Shown here piece after piece: positions 52,504 to 61,520 of a stretch of DNA of 64,000 nt. The stretch is from NCBI GenBank assembly GCA_005881495.1, contig VBHI01000311.1, positions 4,982 through 68,981 of the forward strand, written 5' to 3'. Position 1 is the stretch's first letter; each line of letters starts with the position of its first letter. Under the pieces are notes generated by a model. That model did not search any database. It saw only the letters and a list, made by a program, of their open reading frames with translations, and was not told where the DNA came from. Origin of the DNA: Chloroflexota bacterium. Lineage in GTDB: Bacteria > Chloroflexota > Ktedonobacteria > Ktedonobacterales > Ktedonobacteraceae. The position numbers were made by a program, and so were the translations under genes.

Positions 52504-53257
52504 AATTTCTCCGAGAAATTGAGGATGGTGTATCGAGTAGCTCTTCTTCGTCTGCTACACAGCTCTCAACACGCCCCTCATGGTTTTGGCGGGTGCTTAC
52601 CTGTCCCTGTGTAATGCTCGTACTCGGGGCAGGTGTGCCATTGTCGTTAATCTGTTCTCCATTTTCCAGGACATACAGCCGTTGGAATTGTTTCCGTGCT
52701 CGCGTGAGACGTTGTCGCACAGCCGCCTCTTGCAGATCGAGCATGCGTGCAATTTCGCTGGTTGAGAAATCGCCAATAACCGAAAGCAACAGGCACTCGC
52801 GTAGCGTTGCTGGAATCTGTGCCATTGTTCGCTGTACGGCGTCGCGCTCCGCGATCAGGTCCGCCGGGTCTTCGCTTTCACTAGCTCCATAGCCTGCTGG
52901 CTGCACAGGCGCTGCCCGCTCATTCAGCGTTTCTATGCCAGTTTCGTAGGCTTTTTCCGTTGTTTGTATGCCTTTCTGTAGATGTGAGAAAGGAATAAAA
53001 CGGAAAAGCCCGCGACGCCGGCGCTGCATCCGCACAGTATTGAGCGCGATACTCATCAACCAGGCCTTTTCGCGAAACTGGCTGCCACTCGCGGTACGAG
53101 CGGCGTCGATAGCTTTTAATGCCTGGTGGAAGGTATCCTGCGTGAGATCCTGACTTTCTTCCCAGTCGCCTGTCATGCCATAAATGGTATGAAAGACCAG
53201 TTTCCCATATTTCTGAATAAGCTCTTCTACTGCCTGATCAGCAGGAATCATTTCCAC
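52457..53257 (-). CDS. ECF-type RNA polymerase sigma factor
   Basis: 266 residues. Sigma-2 (YGKLVFHTIYGMTGDWEESQDLTQDTFHQA, in parts) and sigma-4 (MAQIPATLRECLLLSVIGDF, STSEIARMLDLQEAAVRQRL, TRARKQFQRLY). A spacer of about 50 residues between them and a C-terminal tail of about 70 residues are longer than in a minimal ECF factor. Start is GTG 53257, or ATG 53251; no clear ribosome site. Followed by an overlapping small gene. Confidence 0.88.
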   Translation of the reverse strand: MEMIPADQAVEELIQKYGKLVFHTIYGMTGDWEESQDLTQDTFHQALKAIDAARTASGSQFREKAWLMSIALNTVRMQRRRRGLFRFIPFSHLQKGIQTTEKAYETGIETLNERAAPVQPAGYGASESEDPADLIAERDAVQRTMAQIPATLRECLLLSVIGDFSTSEIARMLDLQEAAVRQRLTRARKQFQRLYVLENGEQINDNGTPAPSTSITQGQVSTRQNHEGRVESCVADEEELLDTPSSISRRNYGEQLYRNLAVTPLW

Positions 53258-53362
53258 AACAACACTCTTTTTCGCGTCTTAACTAGGCGCTTCAGTAATG
53301 AAGATGCGTGAGAATGGGGAATTGTGACATCAATTTGCCAGGAATGAAGAAAACTGGATAAG

Positions 53363-53403
53363 TGGACAAAATAACTCACACGTAGTACGTGATATGTTGT
53401 CCA
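53363..53403. promoter_or_regulatory. Nested inverted repeats between acpP and the ECF sigma gene
   Basis: Outer arms TGGACAA / TTGTCCA (53363-53369 with 53397-53403) enclose an inner palindrome CACGTA-G-TACGTG (53379-53391). It lies after acpP and before the sigma gene on the minus strand. No U-run; it may be an operator or a weak terminator. Confidence 0.4.
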
Positions 53404-53422
53404 ATTACCCAATTTTTTATAA

Positions 53423-53659
53423 TTACCGCAAGTGTTCTTCTATGTAGTCCTCGGCCTCCTGGACCGTCGTGATCTTCTCTGCATCTTCATCTGAAATTTG
53501 AAGCTTAAACTCTTCTTCCAGAGACATAATGAGCTCAACTAGATCAAGTGAGTCGGCATTCAGGTCCTCAACAAAAGATGCGTTGGGAACAACTTCACCT
53601 TCATCAACACCAAGTTGGTCGACGACGATCTTTTTGAGTCGCTCAGAGACGGTTGCCAT
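53423..53659 (-). CDS. acpP: Acyl carrier protein
   Basis: 78 residues. Ser37 in [10 protein letters not shown] carries 4'-phosphopantetheine. Helices and acidic character are normal ([20 protein letters not shown]). Its ATG overlaps the nusB stop (TAATG), so it is coupled to nusB, while the usual fabG or fabF neighbours are absent. Confidence 0.97.
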   Translation of the reverse strand: MATVSERLKKIVVDQLGVDEGEVVPNASFVEDLNADSLDLVELIMSLEEEFKLQISDEDAEKITTVQEAEDYIEEHLR

Positions 53660-54105
53660 TATTTCACCTCGCTTTCCGCTTTTGGGGTGGGCTGTTGCTG
53701 TGCCCGATTAAATATTGTGCCGAGAACACCATTAATAAATCTGCTGGAAGTGTCACTGCCAAATTGTTTGGCGAGTTCCACTGCTTCGTTAATGGCGGCC
53801 TTAGCTGGTACCGTATTATTAAACAGAATCTCATAGATTGCAAGTCTAAGGATGTTTTTATCGATTCGGGCCATTTGTTGTAATGGCCATTCGCGAGCCG
53901 CACTCTGAATATGCGCATCGATATCAGCAAGATGGTCACAGACACCTAAGACTAATTCGCTGGCGTATTCCGCCACCTTTGGTTGGAGATGGCGATCTTC
54001 GACATGACGCTGCAAGACCTCTGCGGGCGTATGTTGGGCGGTGTCGTATTCGTAGAGTGTTTGCAGAGCGATCATTCGTGCTTGTCTGCGTATCCCTATT
54101 GGCAT
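53659..54105 (-). CDS. nusB: Transcription antitermination factor NusB
   Basis: 148 residues, all-helical: [92 protein letters not shown]. With NusE it binds boxA RNA of rRNA operons. CGAGGA precedes the ATG. Overlaps acpP by one base and follows the Asp23-family gene. Confidence 0.96.
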   Translation of the reverse strand: MPIGIRRQARMIALQTLYEYDTAQHTPAEVLQRHVEDRHLQPKVAEYASELVLGVCDHLADIDAHIQSAAREWPLQQMARIDKNILRLAIYEILFNNTVPAKAAINEAVELAKQFGSDTSSRFINGVLGTIFNRAQQQPTPKAESEVK

Positions 54106-54193
54106 GGTATCCTCGCATAGTTGCTAACTATGTTGACTGCGCGTGAGTTTAGCTGTGTTAAAACAATGTATTGACTATGGACCCGGTGACGTG

Positions 54194-54526
54194 TTACATG
54201 ACATCCTGAATGTAGACATTGACCTCGCGTACGTGCATGCCGACCATGTACTCAAGTGCTGCAGCGACCTCCTCCTGGACGGCGGAACCAGCATGAACGA
54301 TGTCAACATCGTTTGCTACGACAATGTAGAGATCCGCTGTGACAGTAGTATCTTTAATTGTCAAAGCTACTCCATGTTTGGGAACTTCACGACCAAGAAG
54401 ACGAGACCACTGATCAGTTGCCTGGGCCATGCGGATAACACCTGGAACTTGTAGTGCTGCATTAATCACGATAGTTGAGAGTACCTGGCGCGCAATTCGT
54501 ACAACCCCTAGCGGTTCAGTTACCAT
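54194..54526 (-). CDS. Asp23/Gls24-family protein
   Basis: 110 residues covering one Asp23 (DUF322) domain: LGVVRIARQVLSTIVINAAL, VPGVIRM, VTADLYIVVANDVDIVHAGS, VQEEVAAALEYMVGMHVREV, NVYIQDV. Genes of this family often lie just before nusB in Gram-positives and related phyla, as here. Proposed envelope-stress or alkaline-shock roles are based on Staphylococcus and other firmicutes. GGAG precedes the ATG. Confidence 0.92.
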   Translation of the reverse strand: MVTEPLGVVRIARQVLSTIVINAALQVPGVIRMAQATDQWSRLLGREVPKHGVALTIKDTTVTADLYIVVANDVDIVHAGSAVQEEVAAALEYMVGMHVREVNVYIQDVM

Positions 54527-54779
54527 TGAGCTTTTCTCCTTTTAGAGAGTACGTACGTCTCTACGCTTTTCTCACGCTGTAAAACTGATCGGTGCTGTTT
54601 CGTGCTGTACGTCATTGCGTCATGTACGCCACCAATAAGGCTTACTGCAACGATATGCGCTTTTCCGGTCTGTGTCAAGTACACCATCCAAATCGGTTCC
54701 CGATAATATCAGTAAGCACGATGGTTGCAGACAATTCATAAACGGGATGAGCATCCAAGTTAACAATATCTTAACAGCA

Positions 54780-55826
54780 TTATACCTCATGTACAAGGCC
54801 CATTTCACGCAATGTCATCGTCGCTTTTTCGATATCCGCCGCGCTACTGATACTAACAGTGGTGACGCCCTTTATAATCCGTTTGACCATACCTGTTAAC
54901 GCCTGGCCAGGACCGATTTCGATAAAGACAGTAACCCCCGCGCCGGCCATGTATTCTATGGTGCGGATCCACTGTACCGGAGATGCTATCTGCTGGGCAA
55001 GTTCGTCGCGAATAGCCCGTGCTTCACTGAGTGGGGTAGCATGAATATTGCTGATGATCGGTATAGGTGCATTCTGTATGGAGGAGGCCTGGATTGCCTG
55101 AGCCAGCCCGATGGCGGCAGGCTCCATGACGGGTGAGTGGAATGCTCCACTTACCGTGAGTGGGATGACGCGTTTTGCCCCATTCTTTTTCGCCAACTCC
55201 ATCGCTGCCTGCAATGCATACTGTTCACCTGAAATAACAATCTGCCCTGGCGCGTTGAAATTGGCTACGATTACTCGTCCCAATCCCGCATGTGCCGGCT
55301 TGCCGCTGTCATCTGCCGCGTAGTGAGCCAGCGCCCTGGCCGTCGCTTCCTGACAGACCTCTTGTAGCTGTTCCGCGTCCATACCAATGATTGCTGCCAT
55401 CCCACCCGGGCAAATCGTTCCTTCGAGATGCATTAATCGGCCGCGTTCCCGTACCAGCCGTACCGCGTTCTTGAGATCAAATGCTCCGGAAACGACCAGG
55501 GCGGTAATCTCCCCAACGCTATGACCCGCGGTATAGCTCGGAACAAGAGGGAAGGACCAGGAATAATTGAGTGGGGAGAGGGCCTCTTGAAATGCGGCTA
55601 AAAGAGCAAGACTCACAGTTACAATTGCTGGCTGGGCATTGACCGTATCGCGCAACGTCTCTTCCGGTCCCTGGAAACAGAGTGTGCTGAGGGAGAACCC
55701 TGACGCTTTGTCCGCCGTCTCGAAGACCTGACGCGCCGCGGAAGATGTCGCAAAGACATCAGCACCCATACCTACGGATTGGCTACCTTGCCCGGGAAAA
55801 AGAAAGGCGACTTGTGTCGTCATCAT
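54780..55826 (-). CDS. fabD: Malonyl-CoA:ACP transacylase
   Basis: 348 residues. Moves malonyl from CoA to ACP. Active Ser103 in YTAGHSVGEITALVVSG; FLFPGQGSQSVGMG at the N-terminus; Arg in VRLVRERGRLMH; His in VSGAFHSPVMEPA; IEIGPGQALTGMVKRI at the end. About 30 residues longer than E. coli FabD. It is 253 bases upstream of the Asp23 gene, so a break in the operon is possible. A second ATG directly follows the first. Confidence 0.95.
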   Translation of the reverse strand: MMTTQVAFLFPGQGSQSVGMGADVFATSSAARQVFETADKASGFSLSTLCFQGPEETLRDTVNAQPAIVTVSLALLAAFQEALSPLNYSWSFPLVPSYTAGHSVGEITALVVSGAFDLKNAVRLVRERGRLMHLEGTICPGGMAAIIGMDAEQLQEVCQEATARALAHYAADDSGKPAHAGLGRVIVANFNAPGQIVISGEQYALQAAMELAKKNGAKRVIPLTVSGAFHSPVMEPAAIGLAQAIQASSIQNAPIPIISNIHATPLSEARAIRDELAQQIASPVQWIRTIEYMAGAGVTVFIEIGPGQALTGMVKRIIKGVTTVSISSAADIEKATMTLREMGLVHEV

Positions 55827-55895
55827 GCTTTACTCTTTATGGAGTATGAGGGGACAGCAGGCAAACGAAACCCTTACTGTCCCTCTACAGGTCTT

Positions 55896-56087
55896 TTAGC
55901 TTTTCTTTGTACGCGGCAAAAAGACCTGGCGATTGCGGTACATGCCGCAATTCGGGCAGGCATGATGTGAAAGCCGGGGCCTCTTGCAATTCGGGCAAGC
56001 AACCAGTTGAGGCAATTTCAGTGCCTGGTGCGCCCGCCGCTTACCCTTGCGGGCATGTGATGTTCGTTGTTTTGGTAATGCTCCCAT
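55896..56087 (-). CDS. rpmF: 50S ribosomal protein L32
   Basis: 63 residues with the typical MGALPKQRTSHARKGKRRAH and a four-Cys zinc ribbon CPNC...CPNC (31-34, 44-47). GAGGAG precedes the ATG. It follows the DUF177 gene as in most bacteria, but the plsX gene that usually comes next is missing. Confidence 0.96.
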   Translation of the reverse strand: MGALPKQRTSHARKGKRRAHQALKLPQLVACPNCKRPRLSHHACPNCGMYRNRQVFLPRTKKS

Positions 56088-56151
56088 TGATTGGTTTCTC
56101 CTCTTCCACCAGTAATATGTCCTGACTGGAGATCAGGCAAATCTACGTCTG

Positions 56152-56685
56152 TTATGGTGACTCTGAGCCGTTTAGTAATAATTTTTCAAGTACGCTAAAG
56201 CGTGAATCAACTTCTGGCTTGCAATCGCAAGGTCCAAGATTGAGATCATGTCCACATTGTGAACAGAGTCCTGCGCAATCTTCCCGGCATAGAGTCGCCA
56301 TCGGAATTGCAACCAGTACATTTTGTCGTATCGCCTCGGTCAAATCAATCAGGTGGTGATCGTCGATGGGGAAGATATCTTCCTCGTCTATTGGAGGCAG
56401 TGCTAAACCAGTAACTATGTCGACTGTCGGATAAAATTGCTCCATAAAAGTAACATGCATCGGCTGCTCGAATATCTTCAAGCAGCGGGTACATGAAAGC
56501 TCGAGTAGCAGATCCACCCATCCATCAACGAGTAAACCCTGATTGGTGCGACGAATACGTACATGTCCATCAAGTGGGCCAACTACTTTGAGGTCTTCAT
56601 CGAGTTGGACATCTTCTTCATGAATTGCATACTCGAGCGCTGTCCCGACAGAAGCCTTCATAAGCTGCGACACATTATAAAGCAT
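56152..56685 (-). CDS. DUF177 (YceD) family protein
   Basis: 177 residues from the ATG behind GAAGGGA; a longer frame (start 56751) has no site. Family marks: LLLELSCTRCLKIFEQPM, then LIDLTEAIRQNVLVAIPM and CREDCAGLCSQCGHDLNLGP near the end, with four or more Cys likely binding zinc. YceD is co-transcribed with rpmF in many bacteria and is required for normal 23S rRNA in plants and E. coli. A consensus promoter lies at 56796-56824. Confidence 0.93.
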   Translation of the reverse strand: MLYNVSQLMKASVGTALEYAIHEEDVQLDEDLKVVGPLDGHVRIRRTNQGLLVDGWVDLLLELSCTRCLKIFEQPMHVTFMEQFYPTVDIVTGLALPPIDEEDIFPIDDHHLIDLTEAIRQNVLVAIPMATLCREDCAGLCSQCGHDLNLGPCDCKPEVDSRFSVLEKLLLNGSESP

Positions 56686-56795
56686 CGTCTCTATTTCCCT
56701 TCTCAATTGAGAATAATGTAAAGTTGGCAGATAAAATAAGCTATGGCGCAACCTTTGATCGTAGATGCTGTGCTTCTTCTCTGTGGTGCTCGTTT

Positions 56796-56824
56796 ATTAT
56801 AGACAAGCCTCACAAGTGTGTCAA
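56796..56824 (-). promoter_or_regulatory. Promoter of the DUF177-rpmF-fabD unit
   Basis: Minus strand: TTGACA (56824-56819), 17 bases, TATAAT (56801-56796). Both hexamers are perfect. Start about 56789. Confidence 0.88.
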
Positions 56825-56992
56825 GTCCTGCCTCCGATTGTCTGATAGAACTGATGCTGGAAGATTTCTCCGGTATCTGGTTCTATTTGACTGTCTGGGG
56901 ACTCAAAAAATACGAAACATGAGGAAAAAAGAAGCTCCACAGGCTTTCTGATCTCTGCGTAAACTGCTAAACTTCTGACGCTCTCCTGAAAC

Positions 56993-57034
56993 GTAGGGGC
57001 CGATTTATCGCGCCCACCGCCGATTTATCGGCCC
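56993..57034. repeat. Copy B of the GTAGGGGCCGATTTATCG repeat
   Basis: Same 42 bases as copy A (34121-34162) except one substitution (CCCACC against CCCAGC in the centre). It is 31 bases past the Rph-like stop codon. Confidence 0.8.
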
Positions 57035-57064
57035 GCTAAGCAAGTTTAGATACCAATGCAGTGA

Positions 57065-59734
57065 TCAGTAAGTGTTAAGAACCTGTTCTATGCTGACCGT
57101 CCCCGCCGAACCATCGACGGTGATCTGCAGGCCCGTCGAGATGCGCTCTGTGGCACCCGGCACACCAACAACCGCCGGGATGCCATACTCGCGGGCGACG
57201 ACAGAGCCATGTGACATAGCCCCGCCCATTTCCATCACCAGGCCAGCCGCCGTGAGAAAAAGGGGCGTCCAGCCAGGATCAGTCGAGGGCGCTACCAGGA
57301 TTTCTCCTGGTTCCAGGCGAGCGCCAGTCGGGTCAAGTATGACACGAGCCTTCGCGGTCACGACCCCTGCTGAAGCTGGCGTCCCGCTCAATGTACTTTC
57401 TGCGGAGCCTGTTGCCTGTGTTGCCTGTGGCTCGGCAGATGGCTCGGTGCCATCGGAGAGCAGGAGGCGCGGCACGTGGCGGCGATGCAACTCGTACTGA
57501 TAGTTGGCGCGGCGCTCACGTACGACAGATCGCATATCTGCTCCGGCCAGGGCTGCTCGCGCCTCAGGGAGAGTGATGAAGAAGATATCCTGCGCTTCCT
57601 CCAAATGTCCAGCTCTCGCCAGTTCCTCTCCAACGGGCCACAGCAATTCACGACCGCGCGCCATCAATTTCACCAGATAATACTTGGGTGTCTCCCGCAA
57701 ACCGTACAGGTCGCGCGTTCGTCTCAGGCAGAAACCCACCAGCAGGCCGCGCAGCCGTCCTTTGTGGGCTGCGCGTCGTGTGAGATCAACCACCATCGCT
57801 TCGGCCTCTTTCGCCCCGCGACGGAACTGCACATCGGGAGCCAACTCCGGGTTCCTGAGCTGGAGGTAGTTGGCAAGTGCGCCGATGATATGGGTTGGAT
57901 CCTCTGACCAGCGAGGCAGGCCGAGGTCGATCTCGGCAATACTGCGATGACCATAGGTGGCCAGAAAGTTTGCCAGGCCCTGTTGCAATGTTGATTCCGC
58001 GGCGCCCTGGTCAGCGTATATCTGTTGCGCGAGCGCCCAGAGAGCCAGGTCCATTTCGGTAGTCACATTGTATGGAAGTCCCCGCAGTACTGTCTGTCGT
58101 TCGGAATCCTGAGTAAGGCCATCCAGCAGCTTACCTGCTAGCGCAAAGACTCCTATTCCGGTTAGCATGACTGGCAAGATGCTGGATAGCACACGCGGTG
58201 GGTTTCCAAGGAAGAGGCGCTCAAGTTTCGCCAGGCGATCAGCGCTGCTAGCGTTCGTTGGTATTTCACTCTGTGTTAGCAATCGTACTTCCAGTCTCTT
58301 GATACGTGCCCGTGCAGCCGCCGGGCGAAAAAGCGCCTGTATAACGTAAAGCGGCGCACGCATACGCATGATTAGGCCGAATATTGTGCTGAAGACAACC
58401 CTGCGCGATACTGCAATTGGCGTCAGGCGGGGATCAGCGGCGATCTGTTTGAAGATGGGGACAGAACGTGCCTCCATAAATTGCAACGCTCGTTCCATAA
58501 GTTCGCGTCCAAGAGTGCTACGCAGGATAGGTGCCGCATCAATGAAGAGGCGTTGAGCTGCCTCAGCAAGGAGAACAACCCCCATCAGGGGATCCTCAGG
58601 CGGCTTTCCTATAAACATGCCGACTGACGAAGTCACCAGCCGAAACACCTGGATACCCATCGGAGTGAATGGCCGGAAGACGCCCTGGGCAACGTTGATC
58701 GAGAAGTAGACGCGCAGGATATCATCTGTGTCTGGCGCTCCAGCGGGCAAAGGGTAGAGCGTGGTAATCGGTCGCGCCTGCGTTAACCAGAGCTTACCAG
58801 AATCATCAATCGCCCACTCGGTGTCCTGGGGTGCGCCATAATAGCCCTCTACTCTTGCCCCCAACGCTGCAAGAGCGCGTACCTGGTCGTCGGAAAGGCA
58901 AGCCTCGCTACTTTGCGCTGCCAACTCGACTCGCTCCGTGCCGCCACCTGGAGTGGCTTGAATAGCAATCCGTTTGTCACCAGGACGGCTCTCGACGATT
59001 TCGCCTGTGGTAGTGTTCACAACGAAATGGTCCGGGTTGACCGCGCCTGAGACAACTGCCTCACCTAAACCAGGGCTGGCATCGATCACAGCCTGTCTAC
59101 GACGTCCAGTTAGTGGATTGGCGGTGAAAAGAACGCCTGCCACTCTTGCTTCAACCAGACGTTGGACAACGACCGCGAGACGTACGCTGCGTGGATCAAT
59201 CCTGTTGCTTGCACGGTAACTCACGGCACGGTCCGTCCAGAGTGAGGACCAGCAGCGCCGCACCGCATCAAGGAGCGCATCAATACCGGCGATATTGAGA
59301 TAGGTATCCTGTTGTCCGGCAAAGCTGGCAAAAGGTAAATCCTCTGCCGTAGCAGAAGAGCGTACCGCCACAGCGACAGACTCCTCTTTGTTCCCCTTCC
59401 CCAATAGCTGGTACGCCCTGGTGATTGCTTCCACAATATTGTTTGGTATGGTGGTCGCCAGGAGACTGGCACGCACAACGGCGGCAAAACCTTGTAAGCG
59501 GGTGGTATCGTCGCCACGAGTTACGGCGAGTTCATCAAGTATAGGCTCAAGACCGATCCCATCCGTTATGAGAGCGTAGGCGTTAGTCGTCACACAGAAG
59601 CCCTCAGGGACAGGAAATCCGCCGCGAGTCAGTTCGCCCAGGTTTGCAGCTTTTCCACCAACAAGAGCAAGTTTGCTAGCATCAATAGCGGAAAAGGGGA
59701 GGATAAGCGGTCCTTCACTCGTCGGATCGTCCAT
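57065..59734 (-). CDS. Rifampicin phosphotransferase-like / PEP-synthase-family enzyme
   Basis: 889 residues from ATG 59734 (an upstream TTG start would add 27 poorly fitting residues). ATP-binding domain (about 10-320): VGGKAANLGELTRGGFPVPE, AVRSSATAEDLPFASFAGQQ, GLGEAVVSGAVNPDHFVV. A variable central domain (about 330-770) replaces the PEP-binding barrel, and the C-terminal swivelling domain has the phospho-His in GGAMSHGSVVAREYGIPAVV (His842 by position). This three-part layout is that of rifampicin phosphotransferase (Rph), which inactivates rifamycins with ATP. A MarR gene overlaps its start and probably controls it. PEP synthase is less likely because the barrel is absent; another substrate remains possible. 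Confidence 0.85.
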   Translation of the reverse strand: MDDPTSEGPLILPFSAIDASKLALVGGKAANLGELTRGGFPVPEGFCVTTNAYALITDGIGLEPILDELAVTRGDDTTRLQGFAAVVRASLLATTIPNNIVEAITRAYQLLGKGNKEESVAVAVRSSATAEDLPFASFAGQQDTYLNIAGIDALLDAVRRCWSSLWTDRAVSYRASNRIDPRSVRLAVVVQRLVEARVAGVLFTANPLTGRRRQAVIDASPGLGEAVVSGAVNPDHFVVNTTTGEIVESRPGDKRIAIQATPGGGTERVELAAQSSEACLSDDQVRALAALGARVEGYYGAPQDTEWAIDDSGKLWLTQARPITTLYPLPAGAPDTDDILRVYFSINVAQGVFRPFTPMGIQVFRLVTSSVGMFIGKPPEDPLMGVVLLAEAAQRLFIDAAPILRSTLGRELMERALQFMEARSVPIFKQIAADPRLTPIAVSRRVVFSTIFGLIMRMRAPLYVIQALFRPAAARARIKRLEVRLLTQSEIPTNASSADRLAKLERLFLGNPPRVLSSILPVMLTGIGVFALAGKLLDGLTQDSERQTVLRGLPYNVTTEMDLALWALAQQIYADQGAAESTLQQGLANFLATYGHRSIAEIDLGLPRWSEDPTHIIGALANYLQLRNPELAPDVQFRRGAKEAEAMVVDLTRRAAHKGRLRGLLVGFCLRRTRDLYGLRETPKYYLVKLMARGRELLWPVGEELARAGHLEEAQDIFFITLPEARAALAGADMRSVVRERRANYQYELHRRHVPRLLLSDGTEPSAEPQATQATGSAESTLSGTPASAGVVTAKARVILDPTGARLEPGEILVAPSTDPGWTPLFLTAAGLVMEMGGAMSHGSVVAREYGIPAVVGVPGATERISTGLQITVDGSAGTVSIEQVLNTY

Positions 59735-60209
59735 GTGTCGTGTTGAGTCCTGAATATGCACGGGAACGTCTCCTCTTCCCTGCTTCTGCAAGGAGAGCCA
59801 TCGCTTTTGCAACATCTGCCCGTTCTTCGTCTGAGAGGTAATCCATTACCGCCACTTGCGACTCCGCGCGCCGCTGTTCAAGCGTGGCAATGAGCATTCG
59901 ACCGCGCTCGGTACTCGCCACGCGCTTCGCTCTTCGATCGTGCTCGTCCTCGCGCCTGCTCACCAGGCCGCGCTCAACGAGTTGATCGAGCAGGCGACTG
60001 GTCGTTGAAACCGATCGACCTAGAAATTCAGCCACTTGCTTGATTGTTAGCTCGCCCTCCTCCTCAAGCAGGAGGATGGTCGCCAACTGGGGCAGCGAGA
60101 AGTCGAAGTCGCTGTATGCTCGCATGATATTGAAAACGAACTCACGTAAGGTGGCACGGCGGATCTGTTTAATATTCTGAACGAGAGCTTCGCGATCTTC
60201 GGTAGTAAT
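59715..60209 (-). CDS. MarR-family regulator, probable ATT start
   Basis: 164 residues if read from ATT 60209. Helix-turn-helix core: FSLPQLATILLLEEEGELTI, KQVAEFLGRSVSTTSRLLDQ, LVERGLVSRREDEHDRRAKR. Reasons for the start: the only ATG/GTG/TTG upstream (TTG 60281) lies before the predicted transcription start (about 60253), the strong site CGGAGG sits 9 bases before this ATT, and the next ATG removes helix 1. ATT is a rare but known start (infC). The gene overlaps the Rph-like gene by 20 bases and likely represses the pair through the palindrome at 60245. Confidence 0.75.
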   Translation of the reverse strand: MTTEDREALVQNIKQIRRATLREFVFNIMRAYSDFDFSLPQLATILLLEEEGELTIKQVAEFLGRSVSTTSRLLDQLVERGLVSRREDEHDRRAKRVASTERGRMLIATLEQRRAESQVAVMDYLSDEERADVAKAMALLAEAGKRRRSRAYSGLNTTHGRSDE

Positions 60210-60244
60210 GTGCTGTAACCTCCGAATAGTTGCATAGTAACAAT

Positions 60245-60288
60245 TATTGCAATATCGAAATAGTAGCGTATTTGCAATCAATTGTCAA
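60245..60288 (-). promoter_or_regulatory. Promoter and probable MarR operator of the marR-rph unit
   Basis: Minus strand: TTGACA (60288-60283), 17 bases, TACTAT (60265-60260). The palindrome TATTGCAATA (60245-60254) covers the predicted start site, and TTGCAAATA/TTGCAATCAATTG lies in the spacer. Position suits autorepression. Confidence 0.72.
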
Positions 60289-60332
60289 GGCTTACGAGAG
60301 TAGTATGCGGGGGACTACCTGTTGTTACCATC

Positions 60333-61415
60333 CTAGCGCTGTGCGAGTGGCCGCTGCGCTTCCTGCATGTGGTGTGCCATCAACTGGTGAAAATCTTCGT
60401 GATGGCTGGCCGGGTCTGTGTGGATGATGGCTTCAGATATACCATCGATCTCGTGAAAGAGGCGATGACGTACCTCTTCGGCGATAGCGTGTGCCTGAGT
60501 GATCGTCAACTCAGGATCGACCTCAATGTTCAGAGAGACGTGCAGCATATGCCCGACCCAGCGCGCGCGCGGGTCGGTGACAGCCTCGACACCGGGGACC
60601 TCACTCACCGTTGTAAGTATGGAAGGGATGAGACGCGGATCGACCGCATCGAGGAGGCGTTGCAAGACGCTACGCGCGGTCGAGTAGACGACGGTGAGTA
60701 TTACTACGGTGATAACCAGTCCGGCAATCGGGTCGGCAAGGGGGAATCCGATGGCAACGCCAACTAGCCCAACGAATGCCGCCAACGACGTGAGTCCATC
60801 AATACGTGAATGTTGCCCATCGGCGATCAGTGGAACGCTATTGATACGCTTCCCTACCCTGATTTTATACTGCGCAAGGATCTCATTACCTGCCACCCCA
60901 ATCAAGGCCGCGGCCATACTCAAGTAGATTTGCGTGGGGATCGCGCCACTGGTCAGCTTCTGTATAGACTCGACTGCAGCAGCGACCGCGCTGGCGATGA
61001 TCACCAGCACAATGAAGATACCGGCCAGGTCCTCCGAACGATAGTAACCATAGGTGTAGCGATGGTTGGCTGCGCGGTTGGAGAGGACAAAGGCTATCCA
61101 GAGGGCAACCGTTGTCAACACATCCCCCAGGTTATGGAGGGCATCGGCGAAAAGTCCTGCACTACCGCCGATGCCCGCGATGGCAAACTGAATTGCTGCT
61201 ACGAGAAACATCCCTGCTGTTGAAATCTGCACGGCGCGCAGCCCCGCTTTGTTGCCATACAGGTCGGCATCGACGCGGCCATGTTCGTGCCCGTGTCCAT
61301 GCGCACTATGGTCATGATCGTGCTGATCCCCATGGTCCCTATGTCCTGCATGCTCGTCGTGGTCATGTTGATGTTCGTCGTGATCGTGGTGGTGCTCGCT
61401 CTCAGGTTCCTGCAT
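60333..61415 (-). CDS. Cation diffusion facilitator metal exporter (CzcD/ZitB-like)
   Basis: 360 residues from the ATG behind AGGAGAAGAAGG. His/Asp-rich metal-binding N-terminus (EHHHDHDEHQHDHDEH, HDHDHSAHGHGHEHG), six membrane helices, then a cytosolic ferredoxin-like domain. Metal sites HxxxD: ADALHNLGDVLTT and DGQHSRIDGLTSL, both intact. Exports Zn2+ or a similar ion by proton exchange. It is transcribed toward the marR unit but separately. Confidence 0.95.
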   Translation of the reverse strand: MQEPESEHHHDHDEHQHDHDEHAGHRDHGDQHDHDHSAHGHGHEHGRVDADLYGNKAGLRAVQISTAGMFLVAAIQFAIAGIGGSAGLFADALHNLGDVLTTVALWIAFVLSNRAANHRYTYGYYRSEDLAGIFIVLVIIASAVAAAVESIQKLTSGAIPTQIYLSMAAALIGVAGNEILAQYKIRVGKRINSVPLIADGQHSRIDGLTSLAAFVGLVGVAIGFPLADPIAGLVITVVILTVVYSTARSVLQRLLDAVDPRLIPSILTTVSEVPGVEAVTDPRARWVGHMLHVSLNIEVDPELTITQAHAIAEEVRHRLFHEIDGISEAIIHTDPASHHEDFHQLMAHHMQEAQRPLAQR

Positions 61416-61520
61416 CCTTCTTCTCCTTGTATGTAGTGTCAAGCTTTTGAAGGAGTCTTCTCGCATCTATATAATACAACAAACATTCACTTTTGCGAGA
61501 AAGATGCAACAGCAGTGCAG

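Larger units (their letters stand above)
56686..57064. other. Intergenic region between the DUF177 gene and the Rph-like gene
   Basis: 379 bases. It holds the DUF177 promoter, a leader of about 104 bases, and repeat copy B (56993-57034). No gene or clear terminator for the Rph-like gene was seen. Confidence 0.55.
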
